A stretch of 64,000 bases of DNA from Phoronis australis (lineage: Eukaryota > Phoronida > Phoronidae), in assembly GCA_002633005.1 (NCBI GenBank), contig NMRA01000473.1, positions 1-64,000 on the forward strand, written 5' to 3'. Of the stretch, positions 48,901-58,289 are shown one piece after another. Below the pieces are notes generated by a model that ran no database searches, was not told the origin of the DNA, and saw only the letters and a list, made by a program, of their open reading frames with translations. Position numbers and translations under genes: made by a program. The stretch's first letter is position 1, and every line of letters begins with the position of its first letter.

Positions 48901-51900
48901 AATGGAAATAGTAATAGAAACATGTCCCCCATGTTTATAATAGCACTGGGAAAAACAGTTGAAACTGCGCGAATTCGCAGAATTTGAGGTTAGGACTGTA
49001 TCGCAAATGGAATGAGCTGTCTTACATCTTTTGTGGCGTTTTTATTACCCATTTTCCAGAGACTATCATTTTTTATTTTGTATTTTCTATTCATGACAGC
49101 GTTTTCCCCATTCAGTGACTTTATCAGACATAGGGGGTTCTGAGAGTGTGATAACATCTAGCTTCTTTGTTAACTGCCAAGCATACTCTTTTGTATGTTA
49201 TGACAACAAGCAGGCCACTTATGTACCAGGCTTGTTACAGACCACCTGTAAAGACAGTCAAACTCAGAGTGAATTGGTGTATTCGGAAACAATAGATTGT
49301 CATAACTTCGGTAGCATTTGGCATTCAAGAACTAAACATGATCACCGTTTGACGAAGATTTCAGAAATGCTATTGGTTTATGTTCATATATGTTATAACT
49401 TAACTTTTATTTTTAACAGCACAGCCCAGTCAGGGTAGATACGATCTTATTGGAGATTAGAAAAATTATCGAACCAAAGAGAGATAGCCCTCCAACCACA
49501 ATGGAGTTAATCAGTCGTGTAAGATATTGGCTACAGGTAAACATCTCAACTTGTTGTTGGACTATAGAATCAAACAAGTTGGGAGCAACGGGAAAACGCC
49601 ATAATGTATTACATATTCGTCCTCATAAAGACCTATTATCGCCTTCCTCAGTCTCCTCTTCATCTCTAGTAAAAAGCTTGTGACCCACATATCATTTATT
49701 TATTATTCTGTACATATGTGAATCGTATATGGTGTTTCACTTGTTCAGCATATTTATGAAAAATATTGAGTAAAGATCCCCTTTGGAATCAAAAAAGCAT
49801 ACCTTGACGTGGTAAGTGTACAGGCATTTCGTCTATATCTCACGTACAGTAATATAAATAGTCCCAAGTATATGTAAGTGAGAATAACTTAGGACCAATC
49901 TTACTCCTTCCCCTCTCATTTTGGACTAGTCCACTTATTCCTTTGTTCAGCACCACATGTCACTTTACCAGCCTTCTTATTGGACTATTGTTATCACTTG
50001 CCTTGAGTTTGGTCAGCTCACTGGCCATCTCTTGGCTCTGAGAGACTGGTGATTTTCACTTATAGGCATTCTCTTTGTTATCCAATCTCATGTTTCAGTT
50101 CATCTATTTTGTTACGGTCCATAAACTCATAAATTTTTCCCAGCCATCCCTTACCATCCTCCATTTCGGCATTTTCTCTACCTCCATGCAGCTGGTGCTT
50201 TTTTGTCCCTCTTACCAGAGATTATCATTTTTGTATCTTCTTTTATTTTATGTTCTCCATCAATTACTTGTAATTGTATTCATCATAATAAATGACCTTA
50301 TATCGCCTACCTCCGTCGATCTCCTTTTCATCTCTGGTAATGAGCTTGTAACTTACACAGATCATTTATATATAAATTATGTAGATCATAAAAATCAGAT
50401 TTTATGATACCTAAGAGAGAAAGACAAGGAAAGCTGTGACCAGACATTTGTTTCAGTAAAAAACACATAGTTGATATTATAGGTTGCAAATTTCCTGACT
50501 TCCCAAAGTAGATATACTTTATGCATCCGTAACAAAACCTTTTCGTTTAATTTCAATTAGATTTTTTGCCTAGTTTTGTTGGGGACGTTATGTAGGCAAT
50601 AGACCAAATTATATGACAACTTGGAATGAGCTTAGCGGGGCCTAAAATAGCCGCATGATCATCATCTGTCGGAATTTTCATCGGTAAATCTTTGCTGAAA
50701 GTTTATTAAGTTCAGTGAGTAAAACTGTTCTTTCAGGAAAGATGCCTTCCATGCTTTAAGCAACTCAAACAAAGGAACCCAATGAAATTTTCCGTCATTC
50801 ACGCGAATTTGCTCCAAAAGGCAACTGCACACCAAACGAGCCATACGGTCTCTACCATTGTATACAGATTGGTTCTACTTTCCCGTATTTCGTGGCATAT
50901 TGAATGGTCGTATTTACACACATGTGGGATAAGGGATCTTAAACCTAAATTTGGACGATTCGCAAGTTTCTTACTTGCCAGGTTGAAGTGGAATTTACAC
51001 GTGCACCATTCAGTTGATGGGGCTGATGCTTCCCCTTCCATTTATGAAGTAAAGTCTCTCGGGAAAAGTTGGCAAAAAGGGAACAGAAAAGTGGAGATAG
51101 GGAGGAAGGAACAAGTGTAGGAAGGAGGGAAGCCTATTGTGTCAACATCCTATATCTATATCACTCAGATATTAGCTAAGTATGTATTACCTGCAACCAC
51201 AGAAACAAGATCGTAGGTCTGGACCACAAGTAAAACAGTGTTGAGCAGAATAACTACCAGGATAAAAATGGAGAAGAAGCGAGACTCTGCAAAATTATAC
51301 AGAAATTTGTGTACTGTAGAGTTGGAGTTCTGCACCATCTGCTCAATCAGTTGCTTCTGGGTAAACCCCTTGTCTTTAGCATCCAGTATCATAATAGCTG
51401 CATCAGGTTTACAGGAATCCGCTGCCTGGTCTAGGTTTGTTTTACCTAAGTGCATGTCGCAGAGTCTGAAAAAAGTAATGCAGGCAGAAATTACAAAAAA
51501 AAAAACACCAAAGGTATACAATCGGGCTCCTCCCTGGGCAACAAAAATCTACTGGTAAGGCTCAAACTGTGTCTCCCCATAATCTTCTAGCTAATTCATG
51601 GGAACAGCACATTGTTTTCAGATGACCAGCATGTCACAAACAGATCTACATCAAAAGCAAAAAATCTGTTCCAGTAATACCAATAGTACTTCAATTATTT
51701 GTCTTGTAAAACAAAGAATCCCAGGGTTTTCATAAATTCCTTTGTACTCTGGAAACCAAAAATCTCAAACAAATTGGTAGATGACATTAGCAATGACGTG
51801 ACCAAGTCACTAGATATTTCCTGCCCAAAACACTAAATTGAAGTTACAGGGAAACCACACTAATAGCTTAAGAAGAACCACTCCTTCAGACTCTTAGGTC

Positions 51901-53851
51901 ATTTAAAAAGAAGAAATGGCTCATACATGCGCCCCCCTGAGGAAGCACTCGAGGTCATGATGGGTAAGCACCGACTCCCAGGAGCGTGAAACAGTTGTTG
52001 AAAGCATAGTCACACCACATCTTGAGTTTGGTTTATTAGCACCACTTATGAATACTGCATATTATAGAGAAGACTGACAACTGATAATATAAAAACCAGT
52101 CAATCTACCGTAATCATTTCAACAATCCTATAAAAAGCTGTGACAAGTGCGCATCTGGCTTATTTTTCCTTAGTGCTAGTCTGCTGAAAGCACCAATCAG
52201 AAAATAAAGTGTTTTTGCCAGTGATCTGAAATATAACCAAACAGCTGGCCACTCATTTTGGATGCAGTTCTGAATGCCACCAGATCTCTACAAAGAGTGC
52301 ATTAACATATTTTCTTGGGGGAAAAGAAACCAATACAGTGAAACTTAAGTGAGGACCACAAATCAAGTGAAGTGCTAACACAAATAAAGTGAGGTGCTAA
52401 CACTAATTAAGTAAGGTGCTAATACTAATTAAGTAAGGTGCTAACACTAATTAAGTGAGGTGCTAACACTAATTAAATGAGGTGCTAACACTAATTAAAT
52501 GAGGTGCACCAATTCAAAAACAGTGCAAAGTGTGACAAGGAACACTGACATGTTTGCAAATGTTTGTGTCTTTACAACATAATCCAATCAAATGTTTGTG
52601 TCTTTACAACATAATCCAATCAAATGTTGAGAATTCCCTTGCTACACGTTTGTCTTATTCTTCCAACCTCAACCATTCTTTTGGTTACACTGCAAAAGGT
52701 GCAGTAAGAAAAGTATTTGTATTTAGAAGAAATCCAGTTAACAGATGGCAACAAACAACTGATAGCATTTTGCCACTGAATGAACTAAAGTCATCTTGTT
52801 AGTGCTTGACGCTTAGCCTAATGTCAACTCGTCAAATGCAACCTAGCAAATTTTCCCAAGTTGCCAAATAGGAACTGGCATCACAAATCCTTGTACGGCA
52901 TTTTTTCTTTATTTTTTACTCAAATGGAAAATTAGTGCTCGGTGACATCCAGTTTGACTTTCCCCTCTTGGACCTAATGCACAGGCTCACCTGCTGAGGC
53001 AGACTAATATACTGCACAGGCTCACCTGAGGAGGCAGGGTAATACAATGCACAGGCTCACCTGCTGAAGCAGGGTAATATATAATGCACAGGCTTACCTG
53101 CTGACTCGGAGGCAGGCTAATATAATGCACAGGCTCACCTGCTGACGCAGGGTAATATAATGCACAGGCTTACCTGCTGAGGCAGGCTAATACAATGCAT
53201 AGGCTCACCTGCTGTGAGGATACTATACTGCACAGGCTCACCTGTTGAAGCAGGCTAATATAATGCACACGCTCACCTGCTGAGGCAGGCTAATACAATG
53301 TACAGGCTCACCTGCTGATGCACGCTAATACCATTAGCATACGCTATCCATGTATGACCCATAAACGAGTCCTTCTGACTTTTGCTAAACGATACTGACT
53401 TTCCCTGTCTACTTGGTGTAGTATTTTGTGTGCAATTGGCTTCTTTGTGGCGACCTGGGACTTTTATCAGGTTGCTAAACAAAATCTGAGCCCTGCATGT
53501 GAATTTCATACAAAAAGCAAAACAAATGAACATGAAAATCAACTGCAGCTGTTAATCAGTGTCTGTAGATAACTACCCAGTGGAACCTGTAAAACTTTTC
53601 CCAAACAATTAAGGAATTTAAAATACCCCTCTATTGAGAAAGGTCCACACTAACAAATTTACACTGATGAATGCTTTTTGCCAGACAACCATTAGCTAGT
53701 CTTTAACAAATACCTACGTTGTGTTTACGTTTGTCACTACTTTATCTTTAAACATCTGTTCTAGACTCGCCAAAGTTTGCTGAGACCCAAGCCCGCCTAC
53801 ACTCATTAAGTAATTCGCCCTCTGATTGTACCGGATATCCAAAAGACTTTC
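27913..53851 (-). CDS. CATSPER1: CatSper1-type sperm cation channel (5' end missing)
   Basis: Twelve exons, all with GT/AG borders and matching phases, join to 451 codons plus TAA: 53718-53851, 51191-51465, 47711-47824, 45202-45352, 42758-42861, 40024-40173, 37278-37341, 35743-35815, 34988-35060, 29687-29768, 28407-28524, 27913-27930. One six-transmembrane domain is visible: S1 (FFSIFILVVILLNTVLLVV), S2 (AFFLAIYSLECVIKIYVY), S3 (FLIIITTAIDF), S4 with Arg/Lys every third residue (RVMKVFKSIRALRALRVLR), pore FTLFQILTLDDWFF and S6 ending IFLNLFVAVLVDNFQ. The T-x-D-x-W filter is the CatSper signature; LVDNFQ and the C-terminal helix align best with CatSper1. CatSper1-4 form the Ca2+ channel of the sperm flagellum. 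The initiator exon is not found, and the 54761-55456 gap may hold it. Assignment to subunit 1 rather than 2-4 is from memory of the family. Confidence 0.8.
28067..28209. repeat. Two-unit hairpin repeat, second site
   Basis: Same double structure as 3560-3706: ATGGGCGGC start, poly-A block, GGGGCTATAGCCCCCC core, and end complementary to the start. It lies in the last CatSper1 intron but one. Confidence 0.75.
28407..28524 (-). CDS. CATSPER1: CatSper1 C-terminal helix exon
   Basis: Acceptor TATATTTAG, donor AAT/GTAAGT. ELDVITYYFQILTSLEYNHS then YETIRAIVDLCVDN matches the ELLFHYLQLVASVEQEQQ...IDEIVD helix of CatSper1. Confidence 0.8.
28557..28758. repeat. 67-bp tandem repeat, three copies
   Basis: Unit starts GGTAACATGTTGCAAACAGC and ends ATTCAGCACATTA; copies differ at a few sites. 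CatSper1 intron. Confidence 0.95.
29687..29768 (-). CDS. CATSPER1: CatSper1 C-terminal exon
   Basis: Acceptor TTATTTTTCAG, donor GC/GTACGT. Reads SYESLDQERIVFPRRPIQEY then YPHLKQ. Together with the next exon it aligns residue for residue, without gaps, with the human CatSper1 region LIEKKFGTMTEKQQELL. No splice-free frame exists here, so it is easily missed. Confidence 0.65.
29942..30420. repeat. 55-bp tandem repeat, about 8.5 copies
   Basis: Unit contains ACCACCTCATCCACTTGTCA and TATTGCATGCTGGCAGCACA. CatSper1 intron between 34988 and 29768. Upstream, 28880-29640 is made of diverged longer repeats with no gene. Confidence 0.95.
31070..31517 (-). pseudogene. GIY-YIG endonuclease domain of Penelope-like element
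   Basis: Reads NVVYDISCSELGCGAAYIGE, then KSRFNQHRRSS, then DVKILDREENWFRSGVKEAI and a stop. VVYDI, YIG, the Arg helix and the ILDRE...W...KEA block are the conserved parts of the Penelope GIY-YIG nuclease. The frame is open, but upstream it runs into the antisense of the inverted copy, so there is no intact protein. Confidence 0.85.
31518..31740 (+). pseudogene. Inverted copy of the endonuclease C-terminal end
   Basis: Plus-strand frame with SFAMEDVKNLDREENWFRRG through DNSVA and a stop, almost identical to the last part of the minus-strand domain at 31293-31070. It is the opposite arm of the palindrome. Confidence 0.85.
32348..34846 (-). mobile_element. Kolobok-like element, copy D, with nested insertion
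   Basis: Starts AGGAGAATGCCACCCC after TTAA (32344-32347) and ends GGTGGCATTCTCCT before CTAA, a mutated TTAA. THAP remnant near 32595-32690 (plus strand; RKWLTVVKNEKYA, KYEAVKLLRVC). A roughly 0.5-kb LTR-like sequence (33595-34095) interrupts it. It lies in a CatSper1 intron. Confidence 0.8.
33595..34095 (+). repeat. LTR-like repeat nested in copy D
   Basis: From GTGAGCACATGGACC to about GGGACATATGTCA, with an AATAAA near its end followed by ACCTTATATCGCCTACCTC. Related copies: 49870-50375, end only at 49613-49740, inverted end at 57548-57662, start only at 61785-61860. It looks like a solo LTR; exact borders are not certain. Confidence 0.6.
34988..35060 (-). CDS. CATSPER1: CatSper1 C-terminal acidic exon
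   Basis: Acceptor TTGTTTCTGCAG, donor GAAG/GTGCGG (weak). Reads KAAAETDYHDDEQDDLFVPS then TDSE. It is placed by phase: one leftover G plus TC of the next exon make Val. Confidence 0.7.
35180..35249. repeat. 35-bp direct duplication
   Basis: Two exact copies of a 35-bp unit (AACCGTTGGGCAGGAG...CCTCAACAGGTA) in a CatSper1 intron. Confidence 0.95.
35743..35815 (-). CDS. CATSPER1: CatSper1 exon with end of S6
   Basis: Acceptor TTTCTTTCCAG, donor AAG/GTAAAT. LFVAVLVDNFQLTLEAAEKS then RKKK matches the S6 end and basic helix of CatSper1 (human has ITVLVDSFQ followed by a Lys-rich helix). Confidence 0.9.
35925..36395. repeat. Uninterrupted copy of host repeat
   Basis: Homologous to the DNA flanking the Penelope-like element at 30880-32140. 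Intronic; no coding. Confidence 0.6.
37278..37341 (-). CDS. CATSPER1: CatSper1 exon with start of S6
   Basis: 64 bases, acceptor TTTTTTCAG, donor GAA/GTAAGC. Reads SSHILVFLIIYIVVEYFIFL with a split Asn codon at each end, so S6 continues into the next exon as IFLN-LFVAV. Confidence 0.9.
37640..39390. repeat. 42-bp minisatellite arrays around a ~0.45-kb tandem duplicate
   Basis: Units on TTGAAGACGCCTGAGTTTGA and CATATATAATCACCGGCCAA form about 4 copies at 37640-37800 and about 10 at 38960-39390. Between them two diverged longer units repeat phrases such as GCCACTAGG-GG and GATCCGTC. This block fills the CatSper1 intron between the pore and S6 exons. Confidence 0.9.
40024..40173 (-). CDS. CATSPER1: CatSper1 pore exon
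   Basis: Encodes MFAVIGIGLYSDVDREHFGN and the pore helix with LTLDDW, then FFIYTEVKKRDP; donor CCAA/GTAAGT. The acceptor is either GTCAG at 40174 (used) or TTTGCAG at 40162. TLDDW is the selectivity filter shared by CatSper subunits. Confidence 0.9.
40245..40290. repeat. 15-bp tandem repeat
   Basis: Three to four copies of ATATGTATACCATAA just upstream of the pore exon in CatSper1. Confidence 0.9.
41101..41128 (-). ncRNA. Hammerhead-like core, left arm
   Basis: On the minus strand: CTGATGA, stem GTCT/AGAC with an 8-nt loop, GAAAC. Flanking stems are not convincing. Confidence 0.6.
41339..41366 (+). ncRNA. Hammerhead-like core, right arm
   Basis: CTGATGA, stem GTCT/AGAC, GAAAC; one loop base differs from the left arm, so it is a true inverted copy. 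Confidence 0.6.
41815..41892. repeat. 39-bp direct duplication
   Basis: Two copies of GTTGCAGGTGATATGAGAGG...TCTCATCCA in a CatSper1 intron. Confidence 0.95.
42165..42480. repeat. 42-bp minisatellite
   Basis: About seven copies of GGCATTACAAGCTCTTGCAG plus TAGCGGGCATGGGCCGAGAGTT. The unit length is a multiple of three, so several frames stay open on both strands; these are not genes. Confidence 0.95.
42758..42861 (-). CDS. CATSPER1: CatSper1 exon with S4-S5 linker and S5
   Basis: Acceptor CTTGGCAG. Reads FLANLQVIMTTCLQSMQSMG then AIVSLMTLFMCILT. The donor is uncertain: T/GTCTTG (used here, giving TYMFAVIG in S5) or six bases further on at G/GTTGTA. Both keep the frame with a matching acceptor choice in the next exon. 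Confidence 0.75.
45202..45352 (-). CDS. CATSPER1: CatSper1 exon with S3-S4 voltage sensor
   Basis: Acceptor TTAATTACAG, donor CAG/GTAACT. S3 (FLIIITTAIDFSGAV) with its conserved Asp, then S4 with seven regularly spaced basic residues; well suited to voltage sensing. Confidence 0.9.
47592..47690. repeat. Short direct/inverted repeat
   Basis: GTGTCAGTTTAC occurs twice and also inverted (GTAAACTGACAC), next to the S2 exon of CatSper1. Confidence 0.8.
47711..47824 (-). CDS. CATSPER1: CatSper1 exon with S2
   Basis: Acceptor TGCTTCCAG, donor GG/GTAAGC. Reads WYFSVLEAFFLAIYSLECVI, then KIYVYRLYYFKEGWNIL. The acidic E in S2 and 'W-N-I-L-D' at the S2-S3 link are typical of voltage-gated channels. 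Confidence 0.9.
47863..47985. repeat. ~30-bp tandem repeat
   Basis: Four copies of a unit on GAGAGGTGCAGAGTTCTTAC just upstream of the S2 exon (on the sense strand). Confidence 0.9.
49093..49612 (+). repeat. Dispersed repeat, copy 2
   Basis: Matches 26836-27320. It is followed directly by LTR-like pieces (49613-49740 and 49870-50375), so it may be part of a decayed LTR retroelement inside a CatSper1 intron. A 107-codon frame starts at 49115 but shows no known domain. Confidence 0.7.
49870..50375 (+). repeat. LTR-like repeat
   Basis: Second long copy of the 33595-34095 sequence, with the same AATAAATGACCTTATATCGC end region. Confidence 0.65.
51191..51465 (-). CDS. CATSPER1: CatSper1 exon with S1
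   Basis: Acceptor TTTTTTCAG, donor GCAG/GTAATA. A soluble pre-S1 region (KGFTQKQLIEQMVQNSNSTV) precedes the hydrophobic S1. The leftover G completes Gly with the next exon (VVA-G-WYF). Confidence 0.85.
52362..52508. repeat. 22-bp minisatellite
   Basis: About seven copies of AATTAAGTGAGGTGCTAACA plus CT. A 32-bp duplicate (AAATGTTTGTGTCTTTACAA...) follows at 52558-52621. Confidence 0.95.
52976..53335. repeat. ~35-bp minisatellite carrying splice-donor-like sites
   Basis: About ten copies of ATGCACAGGCTCACCTGCTG plus AGGCAGGCTAATA. On the minus strand, the sense strand of CatSper1, most units contain CAGCAG/GTGAGCC, a near-perfect 5' splice site. The array is in the intron after the first visible exon. 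Confidence 0.9.
53718..53851 (-). CDS. CATSPER1: CatSper1 first visible exon (cytoplasmic N terminus)
   Basis: Acceptor TTATTTCAG, donor AC/GTAGGT. Reads ESLLDIRYNQRANYLMSVGG then LGSQQTLASLEQMFKDK. No domain of its own; included because its two leftover bases complete a codon with the next exon. Confidence 0.65.
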
Positions 53852-54760
53852 CTGAAATAAGAAAAGAAATGAGAATTAAGACACTCTTAGTACAGTGGAG
53901 TCCACCTAAAATGTCATACCGGGTAACGGAATATTCCAGTTATTGTCATGAAATGTCAAAAAAGTATCATTTTTCATATATCCATGTAAAACAATACACA
54001 TAATGTAATGAATTATTGTCATATTCCCAGGTCATTTTTTTTAAATCAGCAAAACTGATTCTCAATCACCATTCTGATATCTATTTAAAAACTTAAAGCT
54101 TATTCATTTCAAACTCATTGCCTTATTGGATCACGGCACCAGGGGGGGTAAGAATCAGTATTTTCCTGTTTACCGTATATCTGTCTTACTCGGACACTTT
54201 CCACTAAGCAAGATTATCTAAGTATATAAGAGTGGTTACAATCACCAACAAGTCAAAGTGTGCTTAATGGAACATCCCCCTTGTTATCGTAATTTACGTT
54301 GTATGAAGGTATGACTTTAAGTAGGCTCCACTGTACACAAGTTGGATATAAACACAACAATAATTCTGACAAGTAAACAGCATGTGCAACCACATGGCAG
54401 TACTGACAGACGATTGACTGTTAACAACCAGTTTCCTCAACAAAGGGTCCCCTTCCTGACAAACTGAAATTTGAAGCCTTTTTCAACTGTGTACACAAAT
54501 CTACAGAAGTTTTTTGATATTACATATCGTAGAAACTTTTGCTGCAAAAGATGTGTATCATGGCATGTCTTCTTGTACTTTTTCAGGCTGAATGGGTTTC
54601 CAATTGAGCAGTCCAAGAATTCCTAGGAGAGGGTTAAGTTTTTGGAATTAACCCCTACAAATGGGGCTATTCGGAGAATTCTCCTCGCGGTGTCGCTGCT
54701 GTACTAGTGGTGATTGAATTGCGCATGCGTGGCTGTCTGCATGTAAACAACTGGTAAAAG

Positions 54761-55456
54761 NNNNNNNNNNNNNNNNNNNNNNNNNNNNNNNNNNNNNNNN
54801 NNNNNNNNNNNNNNNNNNNNNNNNNNNNNNNNNNNNNNNNNNNNNNNNNNNNNNNNNNNNNNNNNNNNNNNNNNNNNNNNNNNNNNNNNNNNNNNNNNNN
54901 NNNNNNNNNNNNNNNNNNNNNNNNNNNNNNNNNNNNNNNNNNNNNNNNNNNNNNNNNNNNNNNNNNNNNNNNNNNNNNNNNNNNNNNNNNNNNNNNNNNN
55001 NNNNNNNNNNNNNNNNNNNNNNNNNNNNNNNNNNNNNNNNNNNNNNNNNNNNNNNNNNNNNNNNNNNNNNNNNNNNNNNNNNNNNNNNNNNNNNNNNNNN
55101 NNNNNNNNNNNNNNNNNNNNNNNNNNNNNNNNNNNNNNNNNNNNNNNNNNNNNNNNNNNNNNNNNNNNNNNNNNNNNNNNNNNNNNNNNNNNNNNNNNNN
55201 NNNNNNNNNNNNNNNNNNNNNNNNNNNNNNNNNNNNNNNNNNNNNNNNNNNNNNNNNNNNNNNNNNNNNNNNNNNNNNNNNNNNNNNNNNNNNNNNNNNN
55301 NNNNNNNNNNNNNNNNNNNNNNNNNNNNNNNNNNNNNNNNNNNNNNNNNNNNNNNNNNNNNNNNNNNNNNNNNNNNNNNNNNNNNNNNNNNNNNNNNNNN
55401 NNNNNNNNNNNNNNNNNNNNNNNNNNNNNNNNNNNNNNNNNNNNNNNNNNNNNNNN
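54761..55456. other. Assembly gap (696 N)
   Basis: Unknown sequence. The left flank (54655-54760) is the start of the 490-bp dispersed repeat. CatSper1 upstream exons may be hidden here. Confidence 1.
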
Positions 55457-55919
55457 AAGAATTACCTCACCATGCTCTTTTCCCCAAACATGAATTACCT
55501 GTTATTTCCACACATTCAGTTGTACCAAATATTACAACCCCCCATGCCAATCTTCCCTCGGGACCTGAATAAGTAATTTAACAAAATGACTTTAAAAATA
55601 GCTGTTCCTTTTCAAAGACTTTGTTCGTTGTCTCCAATATTGAAAGTAGGCTTTGACAACAGATCTGCACTGGATGATGGGAAGATCTTGTTGGTTAGCT
55701 GCAGTCAAATGCTAAAAACCAATTTTTGTCCATTCAGGGACAGTGCAGAAGCGATGCATATCTCCTCTGCACGGTACAAGCCTTCAAACCTAAAAACCAA
55801 AGGTTACGTGAAAACAGACGTGATACATTTCCATTTCAACGTGCAATAGATTTCCAGAAGACATATGATAGGGAGTAAACAAAATTAGTCTAATGCAATG
55901 GATATTTATCACTCACGTA

Positions 55920-56428
55920 CCCTTTGCCATTGGGATTGGATTGTAATCTTAACTCATTAACCTGTATCGAGTTCACAGCATAAACATTCAGCATTGATTG
56001 ATGTAACTGTCACTGATAAACTTTTAGAAATCATTCCAAACAATAATAATGTTTTGATGTACGAAAAGATCCCGATTGCTATGTCAAGTATCGTATAACA
56101 TATAATCACAACATACAAAGATTAACCAGACTCTGGCTGGCGACTGACTGCCGCGAAGCCGACATCGGCGAGTGCCTCAGTTAACAGGCATAGGTAGAAT
56201 AATCATGGAATAATCGTTAAAATAATCACAATCCTTACCTTTGTACGAGGTCACGCTTACTTCCTCTCATAAAAGCACCCCTTTTACGCAATCTCAGATT
56301 CAGTTGGCACGGCTGCAAGCCATTTCACCATGTATTTAAAGGGCTCGCGAAATCGAGGCTGTTAATCTATCACCACTAGTACACGCACGCCCTCTAGTTA
56401 TTGCAGATTTTCCGAATAGCCCCATTAA
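55920..56428 (-). repeat. Dispersed ~490-bp repeat, inverted copy
   Basis: Reverse complement of 9460-9952 with scattered differences. Confidence 0.85.
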
Positions 56429-56498
56429 AGGGGCGGTGATTTTTAAGTGGCATCGTGCAAAAAGTTACACTTGGTTTAAACCACTTACTGTTAATATT

Positions 56499-56650
56499 CA
56501 GTGGCGGATCTAGGATATCACAAGGGGGGGCCCAACATTTTGTCCGGCTGTAAGCATTTGCGCAAACTAAACCACGATTGTAGATGCGCATAGCACCCGG
56601 CCGAATGAGGGAAGGTCGGGAGAGGGGTTTGCCCCCATCCCGCTCAGGAA
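56499..56650 (-). mobile_element. MITE-like end, inverted copy
   Basis: CAGTGGCGGATCTAGGATAT onward matches the reverse complement of the right end of 24452-24782. Confidence 0.6.
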
Positions 56651-58289
56651 ATTTTTCTGTTTTTACCTCTAAAAATCAAGCATTTTCCTTGATTCCTGAA
56701 GTATTATCCAAAAAAAGGAAAAAAAAAACAAAACACGGAGAACGTGTCAAACAGGAAAAACTGATTAACGCTTTTAGAACTTAAGTTTTTGAAAAACGTA
56801 AGTTACGAAAACCTAAGTTTGTTCCAAAAAATCTTGTTCCAAAATACTTAAGTTTTTGCCAAGAACTTATTAATAAGTTTTCGTGATTAAAAACTTAAAC
56901 TATTCGATGAAAGCTTAGTTCATTTTTGTAAGGGAGGGTACCACAGTGATTTTGGAATCACAGTGGTGTCAGTGATTTTGAAATCAGATGAGATGGTGAT
57001 TAAGAGCTCAGCCTGATCCGTGGTGATTACAAGAGGATGTTTTGAAAAACACTGTAATGTCCGATAGTACGAAAGTAATTCTGGTGAGATAAGATGAAGG
57101 GAACTGCTTTTCCTTAAAAGGGTACTGAAGCCTGTTTAGATGAATTCAACCAATCCTTATTCAGTCACCTGCTAATGCATCATTGGTGTCAATCTTTATA
57201 CATAAAAGCAGGAATCAATTAAACTCATATCCCCTATTTCAAAAATTGGACATTACGGTTCTTGGTGGGTGGTCTTTTCCCCAAAAGCTGCCGCGTAATT
57301 CGCTAAAACAGTAGGTCACGCTTGTGCGATTAGAAGATTTTCCTCCAAACTTTTGAGGCATAACATTAAATCCTCGTGAGACACCATCTGGAGTTGTCAA
57401 TGGGCAACTCCAGACACTCTGGGCTCAACAGAAAACCACAGACATTTTTGACCGATTACCTTCTATTGCTGGTAATGATAAGAGGTGCCTGAAGAAATAT
57501 GACTAGCCCGTTTACATTTTTGCCCTTTTCAATGACATGTAAAAGTTTTTATGATCGGCATATGTCCCGAATAATGGTAGATAAATGATACGCGCGTCGC
57601 AGGCTCATTACCAGAAATGAAAAGGAGACGGAGGTCGGCGATATAAGGTCATTTATTATAACTAGTACAGTTACAATATAATGAATATTTAAGAATTAAA
57701 TTCTTCGTAAAAATCTGAACACAAAAACATGTTTTTTTCACTAATATCGATGAAGTTTTTACTGAGATCTTTCAAATTCAGTCCCGGCCAGCCTGGCAGA
57801 GTGGAGAATCATCTCAAAGATTACTACGCGGTAAAGTAGTTTCACTGTCAACAAAGAAAGATATCAAAATTGACTTACAATTAACATTTTTAAACTATTT
57901 CATGCAACAATATTTCGAATATGTGTACACCTGTTATTAATAGTAAGTTTAGCAGTAATAATGCAAATTTAATTAACTTAGTGTAACTACAAGAATGTAA
58001 CTCGTGCAATGTAGTGAGTAGTTAGTCTTTCCAGTACAGCAAATGAGAATGGCCGTGTAGTTTTTTAACTTACAACTGAAATTTTAGCCATTCGGAAATG
58101 AAAGCTGGGAAAAAGTAAAGGGGGTACATATTTGCTCTCCATTTTAATGTTGACCATTGTGAACACAGCTCTGAAACCCGTGCATCGTCATTGCACACAC
58201 AACATTGAGACTTAAGTCTCCTGAAACAAGTTGAGTCGGACATTAGCGCAATTCTTTATTTCTCCAGTGAGCCTGCACCAAGAGTAGTT
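56651..58289. other. No host gene seen
   Basis: AT-rich DNA with one inverted LTR-like end (57548-57662). No frame with a recognisable domain. Confidence 0.5.
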
